Shown piece by piece: positions 45,781-54,271 of a stretch of DNA of 64,000 nucleotides (its first letter is position 1; each line of letters starts with the position of its first letter). Below the pieces are notes generated by a model. That model was not told the origin of the DNA, made no database searches, and saw nothing but the letters and a program-made list of their open reading frames with translations. This DNA comes from Gammaproteobacteria bacterium. GTDB lineage: Bacteria; Pseudomonadota; Gammaproteobacteria; Arenicellales; Poriferihabitantaceae. The position numbers and the translations under genes were made by a program. Location of the stretch: the NCBI GenBank assembly GCA_026708585.1, contig JAPOUQ010000013.1:1-64000 (forward strand). The letters are read 5' to 3'.

Positions 45781-47523
45781 ATGACAAAAAAAATCTTACT
45801 GACCTTTGTGGTTACCCTGCTAATTTTGACAGGTTCTATGCGCGTTGCGTTAGCCGATATGGCCAAAGCCATGAGTTGGATCAGTTCCGAGTTTCAGCCA
45901 TCGACTCTCACTGCAGATGAGCAAAGAGCCGAAATGGAATGGTTTATCAAGGCAGCGGAGCCATTTCGAGGTATGGAGATCAATGTCCTTTCAGAAACCA
46001 TTCCGACGCATGAATATGAATCAAAAGTTCTAGCAAAAGCATTTGAGGAAATCACCGGTATCAAGGTAAATCACCAACTGCTTGGTGAAGGTGAAGTGGT
46101 TCAAGCTGTGCAAACACAAATGCAAACCAATCGAAATCTATACGATGCGTATATCAATGATTCAGATTTGATTGGCACACATTCACGGTTACAACTTGCG
46201 GTAAACCTAACCGACTGGATGGCTGGAGAAGGTGCAGATGTGACTTTGCCCACCTTGGATGTTGATGACTTCATGGGCAAGAGCTTTACTACAGGACCTG
46301 ATGGTAAACTCTATCAATTGCCCGATCAACAGTTTGCGAATCTGTACTGGTTTCGCTATGACTGGTTCAATCGTCCTGAACTGCAAAATCAGTTCAAGGA
46401 AATATACGGTTATGATCTAGGTGTACCCGTCAACTGGTCAGCTTATGAGGATATTGCTGAGTTTTTCTCAGTTCATGTCCAGGAAATTGACGGCGTTCGA
46501 GTTTATGGTCATATGGACTATGGGAAACGTGCCCCTGATCTTGGCTGGCGTATGACCGATGCATGGTTATCTATGGCCGGTGCTGGAAGTAAAGGATTGC
46601 CAAACGGTGTACCGGTGGATGAATGGGGTATTCGCATGGAAGAAGGCACCTGTAATCCGGTTGGGGCGTCCGTATCTAGAGGTGGGGCAGCGAATGCTCC
46701 TGCGGCAGTTTATGCTATTCGAAAATGGGATGAGTGGCTTCGTAAATATGCACCTCCTGGCGCTGCTAGTTATGACTTCTATCAATCTTTACCGGCATTG
46801 TCTCAGGGTAATGTTGCTCAGCAAATTTTCTGGTACACCGCTTTCACCGCCTCAATGGTGGCTCCAAAAAGTGAAGGCAACAATACGGTTGATGACGAAG
46901 GTAATTTGCTTTGGAGAATGGCTCCTTCACCACACGGACCCTACTGGGAAGAAGGTCAAAAGCTCGGTTATCAGGATGCGGGTTCATGGACACTGTTCAA
47001 GTCAACACCTGTTGATCGTCGGAAGGCAGCCTGGTTGTATGCACAGTTTACTGTTTCAAAAACTGTTTCACTGAAAAAGACGCATGTTGGACTGACGCCG
47101 ATTCGTGATAGTGATATACGTCATAAATCCTTCACAGATCGGGCTCCGAAACTCGGTGGATTGGTTGAGTTCTATCGCTCTCCCGACAGAGTGAGATGGT
47201 CACCTACCGGTATTAATGTTCCCGATTATCCGAAACTGGCTCAAATCTGGTGGCAGCAAATCGGCGACGTAAACTCGGGTGCGTTTACACCTCAGGAAGC
47301 TATGGACCGGTTGGCTTCTGAAATGGATCAGGTTATGGGTAGAATGCAGGTAGCAGATGAGCGCAACCAGACCTATGGGGGTTGTGGACCAAGACTCAAT
47401 GAGGAAAAGGATCCGTCTTGGTGGCTTAGTCAACCTGGTTCACCCAAAGCGAAAGTGAATGAAAAACCACAAGGCGAAACGGTGAACTATGATGAACTCG
47501 TTAAGCGCTGGAGCGAAAATTAA
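45781..47523 (+). CDS. glpV: Glycerol ABC transporter substrate-binding protein GlpV
   Basis: 580-aa periplasmic solute-binding protein with a signal peptide (hydrophobic residues about 5-22, cleavage near ALAD). It belongs to the family-1 extracellular solute-binding class: EINVLSETIPTHEYESKVLA and FEEITGIKVNHQLLGEGEV near the N terminus, TGPDGKLYQLPDQQFANLYW in the middle. The large size and the C-terminal VADERNQTYGGCGPRLNEE are features of GlpV-type proteins. The linked glpSTPQ, glpD and glpK support glycerol as ligand. GGAGG lies before the ATG. In rhizobial operons glpV is usually last; here it comes first, before glpR. Confidence 0.9.
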   Translation: MTKKILLTFVVTLLILTGSMRVALADMAKAMSWISSEFQPSTLTADEQRAEMEWFIKAAEPFRGMEINVLSETIPTHEYESKVLAKAFEEITGIKVNHQLLGEGEVVQAVQTQMQTNRNLYDAYINDSDLIGTHSRLQLAVNLTDWMAGEGADVTLPTLDVDDFMGKSFTTGPDGKLYQLPDQQFANLYWFRYDWFNRPELQNQFKEIYGYDLGVPVNWSAYEDIAEFFSVHVQEIDGVRVYGHMDYGKRAPDLGWRMTDAWLSMAGAGSKGLPNGVPVDEWGIRMEEGTCNPVGASVSRGGAANAPAAVYAIRKWDEWLRKYAPPGAASYDFYQSLPALSQGNVAQQIFWYTAFTASMVAPKSEGNNTVDDEGNLLWRMAPSPHGPYWEEGQKLGYQDAGSWTLFKSTPVDRRKAAWLYAQFTVSKTVSLKKTHVGLTPIRDSDIRHKSFTDRAPKLGGLVEFYRSPDRVRWSPTGINVPDYPKLAQIWWQQIGDVNSGAFTPQEAMDRLASEMDQVMGRMQVADERNQTYGGCGPRLNEEKDPSWWLSQPGSPKAKVNEKPQGETVNYDELVKRWSEN

Positions 47524-47587
47524 ATCGGGTTTTTTGAATGATTGTTTGCCTGTTTCTATGATAAGAATTCGAATCAGGCGGACGACT

Positions 47588-47619
47588 TGCAATCCAGCTG
47601 ATGGATGAGCTGGGTTGCA
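47588..47619 (+). terminator. Strong hairpin after glpV (attenuator or weak terminator)
   Basis: A 12-bp stem, TGCAATCCAGCT / AGCTGGGTTGCA with one T-G pair, has an 8-nt loop. A six-T run lies 9 nt further on (47629-47634), so this is not a textbook terminator. It could partly terminate or protect the glpV message 3' end, giving more binding protein than membrane and ATPase subunits. Confidence 0.45.
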
Positions 47620-47728
47620 TTATTCTCGTTTTTTATCGACGTTTCTGTGACCACTATATCGCTAATAGCTCATACTTGCCGGACCGCTTTGGCAAAGTCA
47701 TATTAATCAAGGTCTAGGGAATCAAACC

Positions 47729-48517
47729 ATGCAACCAGAATCCTGCGAACTTTCAGATCTAAATCTGAGACAGAGGGAAGTTTGGAAAATTGCAAAATCA
47801 GAAGGACTGGTTCAGGTTGATCGACTGGCTGAAAAACTAAATGTCTCAGCACAAACCATTCGGCGTGACTTAAATCAACTAACCCAGGCTCGCTTGCTGC
47901 AGCGTATACATGGTGGGGCCATTACTTTCGACAGTGTGGTTAACTTAGGATATGGAGCTCGAAAACTACTTGCTCCTGAAGGCAAAGTCAGAATTGCCGA
48001 AAAAGCAGCTGAACTGATTCCCAACGATTGCTCATTGTTTATCAATATCGGAACCACAACCGAACAAGTCGCTGCTGAGCTGACTCGTCGGCATCAAGGG
48101 TTACTGATCGTAACAAATAACTTAAATGTGATAAATACAGTTGTCCAGAACGACCAAATTGAGGTCTTTATTGCTGGAGGACAGATTCGGCCACAAGATG
48201 GTGGCATTGTCGGCAATACTACCGCAGATTTTGTCAGTCAGTTCCGGGTGGACTTCGCAATAATTGGCGCCTCATCTATTGAAGAGGAGGGCATAGTTAC
48301 AGATTTTGACTGGAGGGAAGTTCGTGTTGCTAAGACTATGATCCGTCATGCACGTGAAGTAATGTTGGTTGCCGATTCGAACAAATTTAAACGCAAGGCA
48401 CCAATATTCCTTTGTGATCTTAAGGAGATTGATTATTTCCTTACTGATACCGAAGTTCCCGAAAGATTTCTGCAAAATGCAATTGCCAATAATGTAAACG
48501 TACATATCTGCGATTAA
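47729..48517 (+). CDS. glpR: DeoR-family transcriptional repressor GlpR
   Basis: 262-aa regulator. The N-terminal DeoR winged helix is about residues 10-65 (GLVQVDRLAEKLNVSAQTIR, RRDLNQL, RIHGGA). The C-terminal sugar-phosphate-sensor domain shows CSLFINIGTTTEQVA, LLIVTNNLNV, GGQIRPQDGG and MLVADSNKFKRKA. The family senses a phosphorylated intermediate, for GlpR usually glycerol-3-phosphate. Its position inside the glp locus fits local control. RBS AGGG lies upstream of the ATG. Confidence 0.9.
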   Translation: MQPESCELSDLNLRQREVWKIAKSEGLVQVDRLAEKLNVSAQTIRRDLNQLTQARLLQRIHGGAITFDSVVNLGYGARKLLAPEGKVRIAEKAAELIPNDCSLFINIGTTTEQVAAELTRRHQGLLIVTNNLNVINTVVQNDQIEVFIAGGQIRPQDGGIVGNTTADFVSQFRVDFAIIGASSIEEEGIVTDFDWREVRVAKTMIRHAREVMLVADSNKFKRKAPIFLCDLKEIDYFLTDTEVPERFLQNAIANNVNVHICD

Positions 48518-48536
48518 CCTTTTAAGATTTCTAATT

Positions 48537-49607
48537 TTGTCAATCGAACTTAAAAATATAACGAAGGTAGTTGATGGGATAATCCATATCTATCCAACGA
48601 ATCTACATCTTCGGGACAAAGAGTTCAATGTATTACTAGGTGCAACCTTAAGTGGTAAGACCACACTCTTGAGGCTGATGGCCGGACTTGAAAAACCTTC
48701 ATCCGGTGAGGTATGGTTCTCTGGAAAGAATGTTACCCATGTTTCGGTTCAGCATCGAAATATTGCAATGGTCTATCAGGAATTCATCAATTATCCTAAT
48801 TTCAGCGTATTCGACAATATCGCATCACCGTTGAAGGTTGCAGGGAAGACACCTGATGAGATCAAGCAACATGTTGGAGAAATAGCCGAACTGCTCAAAC
48901 TATCCAAATATCTGGACCGAGATGTAGCAAGTCTATCCGGAGGTCAACAGCAACGAATCGCTTTGGCAAGGGCGCTTGTGAAACAAGCTTCTTTGGTATT
49001 GCTTGATGAACCGTTGGCGAATCTAGACTACAAATTGCGTGAACAATTGCGTGAGGAGTTACCACGACTGTTTGCTGAATCAGGCTCTACAGTAGTGTAC
49101 GCAACCAGCGAACCGGAGGAAGCTCTTATGCTGAGTGGTCATATTGCAACATTATACGAAGGTGAAATTATCCAGTATGGAAAGACCACCGATATCTATC
49201 GCCGTCCTGCAAATTTAGCTAGTGCAAAAATATTTTCTCATCCGCCGATTAACATCACAAAGGTTGTAAAGTCAAAAAGTAGGATTACGCTACCTGGGGT
49301 TGCGGATTGGCCCTGTCCAGAGGTGTTTCAGGATCATATAGATGGCGAGTATATTCTTGGCATACGACCGCATCATCTGAGTTTGAAGAACCTCGAACAA
49401 AGTGAAAAGCACATTCGTATTTCTGGAAATGTGCAACTGGCTGAAATCAGTGGATCAGCTAGTCTGATCCATTTACGCATCAACGAGAACGATTGGATTT
49501 CTGAATCTGGCGGCATTCATCCCTATTCCATTGGAGAAACAATCAATGTTTATATGAATCTCGATGGATGTCTTTATTTTGACCATGACGGCAAAGCGAT
49601 TCACTAA
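48537..49607 (+). CDS. glpS: Glycerol ABC transporter ATPase GlpS
   Basis: 356-aa MalK-type ATPase with a C-terminal TOBE domain. Walker A is LLGATLSGKTTLLR, the Q-loop is VYQEFINYP, the signature is the intact LSGGQQQRIALARAL and Walker B is LVLLDEPLANLD. The H-loop histidine is replaced: YATSEPEEAL. The start is TTG (MSIELKNITK), 19 bp after glpR. It is expected to pair with GlpT as a heterodimer under GlpPQ. Confidence 0.9.
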   Translation: MSIELKNITKVVDGIIHIYPTNLHLRDKEFNVLLGATLSGKTTLLRLMAGLEKPSSGEVWFSGKNVTHVSVQHRNIAMVYQEFINYPNFSVFDNIASPLKVAGKTPDEIKQHVGEIAELLKLSKYLDRDVASLSGGQQQRIALARALVKQASLVLLDEPLANLDYKLREQLREELPRLFAESGSTVVYATSEPEEALMLSGHIATLYEGEIIQYGKTTDIYRRPANLASAKIFSHPPINITKVVKSKSRITLPGVADWPCPEVFQDHIDGEYILGIRPHHLSLKNLEQSEKHIRISGNVQLAEISGSASLIHLRINENDWISESGGIHPYSIGETINVYMNLDGCLYFDHDGKAIH

Positions 49608-49622
49608 CGAGAGTTTCCGATT

Positions 49623-50717
49623 ATGGCAAAAATCACATTACAGAATATTCAGCACAGTTATTTGAGTGATCCAAAAACGGATTTTGATTTTGCTCTCAAG
49701 CACATTGATGTGGTCTTTGAAGACGGTGGGGCTTATGCATTGCTAGGTCCATCTGGTTGTGGAAAAACTACTTTGCTGGGGATTGTTTCTGGCCTGATTT
49801 CGCCAACTTCAGGGAGAGTTTTGTTTGATGAACAGAACGTAACCCATGTCGATACGATTCATCGTCATATTGCCCAGGTCTTTCAGTTTCCGGTCATTTA
49901 CGACACAATGACCGTTTTTGACAATCTTGCGTTTCCACTACGGAACCGAAAAGTACCGGAACCCGATATAAAGACCCGAGTTCTTGAGGTAGCAAGAATG
50001 CTAGATTTAGAAGAGGGAATTCATCAAAGAGCAGCATCTTTAACCGTTGATGGCAAGCAAAAAATCTCTTTGGGTCGAGGTCTGGTGAGAGAAGATGTGA
50101 ATGTGATGATGTTTGATGAGCCTCTGACGGTTATTGATCAGAACATGAAATGGGAATTGCGATCCAAGTTGAAGGAGTTGCACCAAAATGTACGCACAAC
50201 CATGATCTATGTCACTCATGATCAGACAGAAGCTTTGACTTTTGCGGATAAAGTTTTCGTCATGTATGAAGGTAAGGTTGTCCAGTTTGGAACACCGGTT
50301 GAGTTATTTGAGAAGCCTGGACATACATTTGTCGGATATTTTATTGGCTCCCCGGGCATGAATATATTGCCCTGCCAGATTAGTGAAGAGAAAGTGGAGT
50401 TCTCAGGATTGCCAGTTAAGTGTGATAACCAGACAAAGAATTTACTTGGGATTCAAGATGGTGTAATGACCACAGAAATTGGCGTTCGCCCAGAATATAT
50501 ACGATTCGCAAATCAAGGTATTCCGGTCAAGATTCGTCGCGTGGATGATCTCGGGCGTCATCAGCTCGTCCATACTGAGCACGAGCAACATGATATTAAA
50601 TTAATTTGCCCAGAGGATACTCCTATACCGGACGGTAGTGCTCATATTGAATTCGATGCCGAACATACATTTCTATATGTCAATCAATGGCTAGCATCAG
50701 AGGATAATTCGATATGA
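49623..50717 (+). CDS. glpT: Glycerol ABC transporter ATPase GlpT
   Basis: 364-aa MalK-type ATPase (not the MFS G3P antiporter of E. coli that shares the name). Walker A is LLGPSGCGKTTLLG, Walker B is VMMFDEPLTVID and the H-loop YVTHDQTEAL is intact. The ABC signature is degenerate: LTVDGKQKISLGRGLV in place of LSGGQ. A TOBE domain follows from about residue 245. It lies 15 bp after glpS and overlaps glpP by 4 bp. Confidence 0.9.
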   Translation: MAKITLQNIQHSYLSDPKTDFDFALKHIDVVFEDGGAYALLGPSGCGKTTLLGIVSGLISPTSGRVLFDEQNVTHVDTIHRHIAQVFQFPVIYDTMTVFDNLAFPLRNRKVPEPDIKTRVLEVARMLDLEEGIHQRAASLTVDGKQKISLGRGLVREDVNVMMFDEPLTVIDQNMKWELRSKLKELHQNVRTTMIYVTHDQTEALTFADKVFVMYEGKVVQFGTPVELFEKPGHTFVGYFIGSPGMNILPCQISEEKVEFSGLPVKCDNQTKNLLGIQDGVMTTEIGVRPEYIRFANQGIPVKIRRVDDLGRHQLVHTEHEQHDIKLICPEDTPIPDGSAHIEFDAEHTFLYVNQWLASEDNSI

Positions 50718-51580
50718 TTATCAAGACCGTTAAACAAACTGCTTGGTTTTTTGTTGTTCCTGTAGTATTGCTGGTCGCCTTTAATGCATTGATACCCCTG
50801 ATGACTGTGGTCAACTATGCATTTCAGGAAACATTTGGGGATAACGTATTTTTCTGGGAAGGGCTAACCTGGTTTGAACAAGTCCTGAATTCTGATCGGT
50901 TTCATGACGCATTTCTAAGGCAGATCATGTTCACCTCAATCATTCTTCTGATTGAGGTGCCACTAGGCATAGTTATTGCATTAAGTATGCCTAGAAAAGG
51001 GCCTTGGGTTTCGGTATGTCTAGTTCTAATGGCACTACCATTACTAATTCCATGGAATGTTGTCGGTGCGATGTGGAATATTTTTGCCTTACCTGATATA
51101 GGTCTTTTGGGTTATACGTTAAATAGCATTGGGATTGATTATAACTTTACCCAACAGCCAGTATCTGCTTGGATTACCACTATTTTGATGGATGTCTGGC
51201 ACTGGACCTCTTTGGTCGTTCTTTTGGCTTATGCTGGATTGAGTGCCATTCCGGAAGCTTACTATCAGGCAGCTAAGATTGACGGAGCATCAAGGTGGGC
51301 GGTATTCAAATGGATTCAACTTCCAAAGATGAAGCGTGTTTTGACAATTGCAATTCTGCTTCGCTTCATGGACAGTTTTATGATCTACACCGAGCTCATT
51401 GTACTCACCGGAGGGGGGCCAGGGAATTCAACAACATTACTGTCAATTGATTTAGTAAAGCTGGCTTTAGGGCAATTTGATTTAGGGCCTGCTGCTGCAA
51501 TGTCGTTGATATATTTTTTCATCGTGTTGTTGATTTGTTGGGTTTTTTATACTTTGATGATGAAAAATGAACAACAATAG
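50714..51580 (+). CDS. glpP: Glycerol ABC transporter permease GlpP
   Basis: 288-aa MalF-type inner-membrane permease with about six TM helices. The EAA loop that contacts the ATPases reads PEAYYQAAKIDGASRWAVFKW. The C-terminal TELIVLTGGGPGNSTTLLSI segment is typical of CUT1-class permeases. It overlaps glpT by 4 bp and glpQ by 14 bp, so the block is tightly coupled. Confidence 0.92.
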   Translation: MIIKTVKQTAWFFVVPVVLLVAFNALIPLMTVVNYAFQETFGDNVFFWEGLTWFEQVLNSDRFHDAFLRQIMFTSIILLIEVPLGIVIALSMPRKGPWVSVCLVLMALPLLIPWNVVGAMWNIFALPDIGLLGYTLNSIGIDYNFTQQPVSAWITTILMDVWHWTSLVVLLAYAGLSAIPEAYYQAAKIDGASRWAVFKWIQLPKMKRVLTIAILLRFMDSFMIYTELIVLTGGGPGNSTTLLSIDLVKLALGQFDLGPAAAMSLIYFFIVLLICWVFYTLMMKNEQQ

Positions 51581-52394
51581 CAGACCACTCTCAATGCCGT
51601 TGTATCAGCGTTTGGTGCCAGTCATTTATATATTATTCTTGATGTTGCCAATTTACTGGCTACTAAGTATGTCATTTAAGACAACCAATGAAATTCTGGG
51701 TGGATTTTCACTTTTTCCGCAAGATTTTACTTTGGAAAACTATATCGAAATTTTCACTGATCCAACTTGGTACAGAGGTTATCTAAATTCGATTACTTAT
51801 GTTTTAATGAATACTGTCATCTCCATCACGTTTGCATTACCTGCTGCATATGCATTTTCTCGATTTCGGTTTTTGGGTGATAAGCATCTGTTTTTTTGGT
51901 TGCTAACGAATCGTATGGCACCACCTGCGGTTTTTGCACTGCCATTTTTTCAGTTGTATGCAGCGATTGATCTTTATGACACACATATTGCAGTCGCGCT
52001 TGCGCATTGTTTATTCAATATACCACTTGCAGTCTGGATTCTGGAAGGATTCATGTCAGGTGTTCCGAAGCAGCTCGATGAAATGGCCTATATCGATGGG
52101 TATTCTTTCCCGCGATTTTTTGTCAAGATATTTATGCCAGCAATCGCCTCGGGTATTGGTGTTGCAGCATTTTTTTGTTTCATGTATTCCTGGGTGGAAA
52201 TGCTACTGTCCAAAACGCTAACTTCGGTGGCTGCCAAGTCCATTGCGGCCACTATGACCAGAACAGCTAGTACCGCGGGTTATGAATTAGGTTTACTTGC
52301 TGCCGCAGGAGCACTCACAATTATTCCTGGTGCGATCGTGATTTATTTTGTACGGAACTACATAGCAAAGGGATTTTCCCTCGGACGGGTATAG
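51567..52394 (+). CDS. glpQ: Glycerol ABC transporter permease GlpQ
   Basis: 275-aa MalG-type permease (not the phosphodiesterase GlpQ). It has six TM helices, the AAYAFSRFRFLGDKHLFFW segment and an EAA loop, PKQLDEMAYIDGYSFPRFF. This loop is more divergent than in GlpP (DEMAYIDG for EAAxxDG). The start overlaps glpP by 14 bp. It ends 4 bp before the DUF2160 gene. Confidence 0.92.
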   Translation: MNNNSRPLSMPLYQRLVPVIYILFLMLPIYWLLSMSFKTTNEILGGFSLFPQDFTLENYIEIFTDPTWYRGYLNSITYVLMNTVISITFALPAAYAFSRFRFLGDKHLFFWLLTNRMAPPAVFALPFFQLYAAIDLYDTHIAVALAHCLFNIPLAVWILEGFMSGVPKQLDEMAYIDGYSFPRFFVKIFMPAIASGIGVAAFFCFMYSWVEMLLSKTLTSVAAKSIAATMTRTASTAGYELGLLAAAGALTIIPGAIVIYFVRNYIAKGFSLGRV

Positions 52395-52398
52395 GCGG

Positions 52399-52683
52399 AT
52401 GCTGGATTTATCCTGGATGGCGTGGACTTGGCCGACAGCAGGGTTTTTCATTTTTATCTTGCTTTGTATCGTTTCGATGGGCATCTGGGAGAAATACAGT
52501 CCAGGTGGTGGTCCGAGACGTGGGGTGTTCCGGATTGATACAACTCGAGGTGATCGCCTTTTCATCAGCTTGCTGGGTAGTATTTTTATTGTTCTTGGTT
52601 GGCTCTGGGTATTTTCTACGCCGCTTTGGGGAGCATTGGCTCTTTCCGTTATCTGGACAATATTTGTATTTCTTCGCGTATAG
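52399..52683 (+). CDS. glpU: DUF2160 small membrane protein GlpU
   Basis: 94-aa protein with two or three hydrophobic helices (WPTAGFFIFILLCIVSMGIW; LLGSIFIVLGWLWVFSTPLW; ALALSVIWTIFVFLRV). The central loop carries PGGGPRRG, as in DUF2160 proteins found between glpQ and glpV in rhizobial glycerol operons. Its function is unknown; an accessory transporter subunit is a reasonable guess. It lies 4 bp after glpQ and 36 bp before glpD. Confidence 0.88.
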   Translation: MLDLSWMAWTWPTAGFFIFILLCIVSMGIWEKYSPGGGPRRGVFRIDTTRGDRLFISLLGSIFIVLGWLWVFSTPLWGALALSVIWTIFVFLRV

Positions 52684-52719
52684 CCCACAAAAAGTTCCGA
52701 TTTGATCGGATGAACTGAA

Positions 52720-54258
52720 ATGACCGTTGAATTAAGCGAGCAGGATACTTTCGATTTAGTGGTCATAGGCGGGGGTATCAATGGTGCTGGTATTGCTCGA
52801 GATGCTGCTGGACGGGGACTCAAGACATTACTTTGTGAGAGAGATGATTTTGCTGAACATACTTCATCAGCTAGTACAAAATTAATCCACGGAGGTCTGC
52901 GTTATCTTGAACATTACCAATTTGGACTGGTCAGACACAGTCTACGGGAACGTGAAATTCTGTTAAAAAATGCTCCTCATATCATATGGCCGTTGAGATT
53001 TGTATTGCCGCATGATCGCACTTTGAGACCAAAATGGATCATTCGAGCTGGATTGTTTATATATGATTCTTTGGGACCGATGCAAAGATTGGAAAAATCG
53101 AGCCAGATCAGTTTTCCAAAACACGTGTCTGGAAAAGTATTAAAATCATCATATAAGCATGGTTTTGTATATTCAGACTGCTGGGTTCAAGACTCGCGCC
53201 TGGTGATTTTGAATGTTGCTGCAGCAGAGGCATTCGGAGCATGCGTGCTCAATCGAACCCAGTGTACCGATTTGAAACCTGAACAGAATTACTGGTGGGT
53301 CAGGCTTGATCGAAATGGAGATCGGAGTATGTTAAAAGATGCTTGCCAAGTCCGTGCTCGAGCAGTGGTGAATGCAACCGGTGCATGGGTTGGATCCATT
53401 GACCAGAACATTCACCAAGAGGGCAGTCAAAAATCTGTACAACTAATCCGCGGTAGTCACATTGTAGTGAAAAAACTATTTGATCACTCCTATGCATATA
53501 TATTCCAGACTCCAGACCGTAGAGTAGTCTTTTGCATTCCCTATGAACGTCACTATACGTTGATTGGAACAACAGAGAAGGCTTTGGATCGCCCAGATGA
53601 GCAACATGAAATCTCGGATGCTGAAATCGAGTATCTCTGTGAGGCAGTCAATCGATACCTTGAGACCACGATCAAAGCAAATCAAGTTGTTTGGGCTTTT
53701 AGTGGAGTCCGAACTCTTTGTGGAGTTGACACAACTGACACAAGTCGACTGTCACGAGACTACAGGTTGAAGTACGATGATTCACCGGCCCCGATTGTTT
53801 CCGTGTTCGGTGGCAAAATCACAACCTATCGACTGTTAGCGGAAGATGTTTTGGATCACTTTCGTGGTCTTAAGGGTTTTAACAGTCCCAAATGGACACA
53901 GGATGGGATTTTGCCCGGTGGTGATATTGGCGACAGTACAGATGCTCATGAATTCGCATCTTTATTGACTCAGCAATACCGCTGGATTACAAACGATTTG
54001 GCTATTCATTATGCTTGTCATTATGGAACCAATTCTCATTCTATTTTGCAAAATTCAACTCGCTCTGAGGATCTGGGTCAAGAATTTTCAGCAAACTTAT
54101 TTCAAGCTGAGGTTGATTATTTGATTCAGCAAGAATATGTGAGATATGCTGAGGATATTATCTGGCGGCGCACCCGTCACGGAATTGGAATGAGCCAAGG
54201 TCAGATAGGTGAATTGCAGAAATACATAGATTCTGTAATCAATTTTTCAAAAAACTGA
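52720..54258 (+). CDS. glpD: Glycerol-3-phosphate dehydrogenase (FAD, respiratory)
   Basis: Membrane-associated flavoenzyme that oxidises G3P to dihydroxyacetone phosphate and passes electrons to quinone. The FAD-binding motif is VVIGGGINGAGIARDAAGRG (residues about 14-33), followed by SSASTKLIHGGLRYLE and, later, FGGKITTYRLLAED. 512 aa is the normal length. With GlpK 13 bp downstream it completes glycerol catabolism. Confidence 0.96.
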   Translation: MTVELSEQDTFDLVVIGGGINGAGIARDAAGRGLKTLLCERDDFAEHTSSASTKLIHGGLRYLEHYQFGLVRHSLREREILLKNAPHIIWPLRFVLPHDRTLRPKWIIRAGLFIYDSLGPMQRLEKSSQISFPKHVSGKVLKSSYKHGFVYSDCWVQDSRLVILNVAAAEAFGACVLNRTQCTDLKPEQNYWWVRLDRNGDRSMLKDACQVRARAVVNATGAWVGSIDQNIHQEGSQKSVQLIRGSHIVVKKLFDHSYAYIFQTPDRRVVFCIPYERHYTLIGTTEKALDRPDEQHEISDAEIEYLCEAVNRYLETTIKANQVVWAFSGVRTLCGVDTTDTSRLSRDYRLKYDDSPAPIVSVFGGKITTYRLLAEDVLDHFRGLKGFNSPKWTQDGILPGGDIGDSTDAHEFASLLTQQYRWITNDLAIHYACHYGTNSHSILQNSTRSEDLGQEFSANLFQAEVDYLIQQEYVRYAEDIIWRRTRHGIGMSQGQIGELQKYIDSVINFSKN

Positions 54259-54271
54259 TTCGTAGCTTTCA

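Noticed and set aside
52293-52823. 176-codon minus-strand frame across glpQ, glpU and glpD
   Set aside because: Shadow of three well-supported genes on the plus strand.
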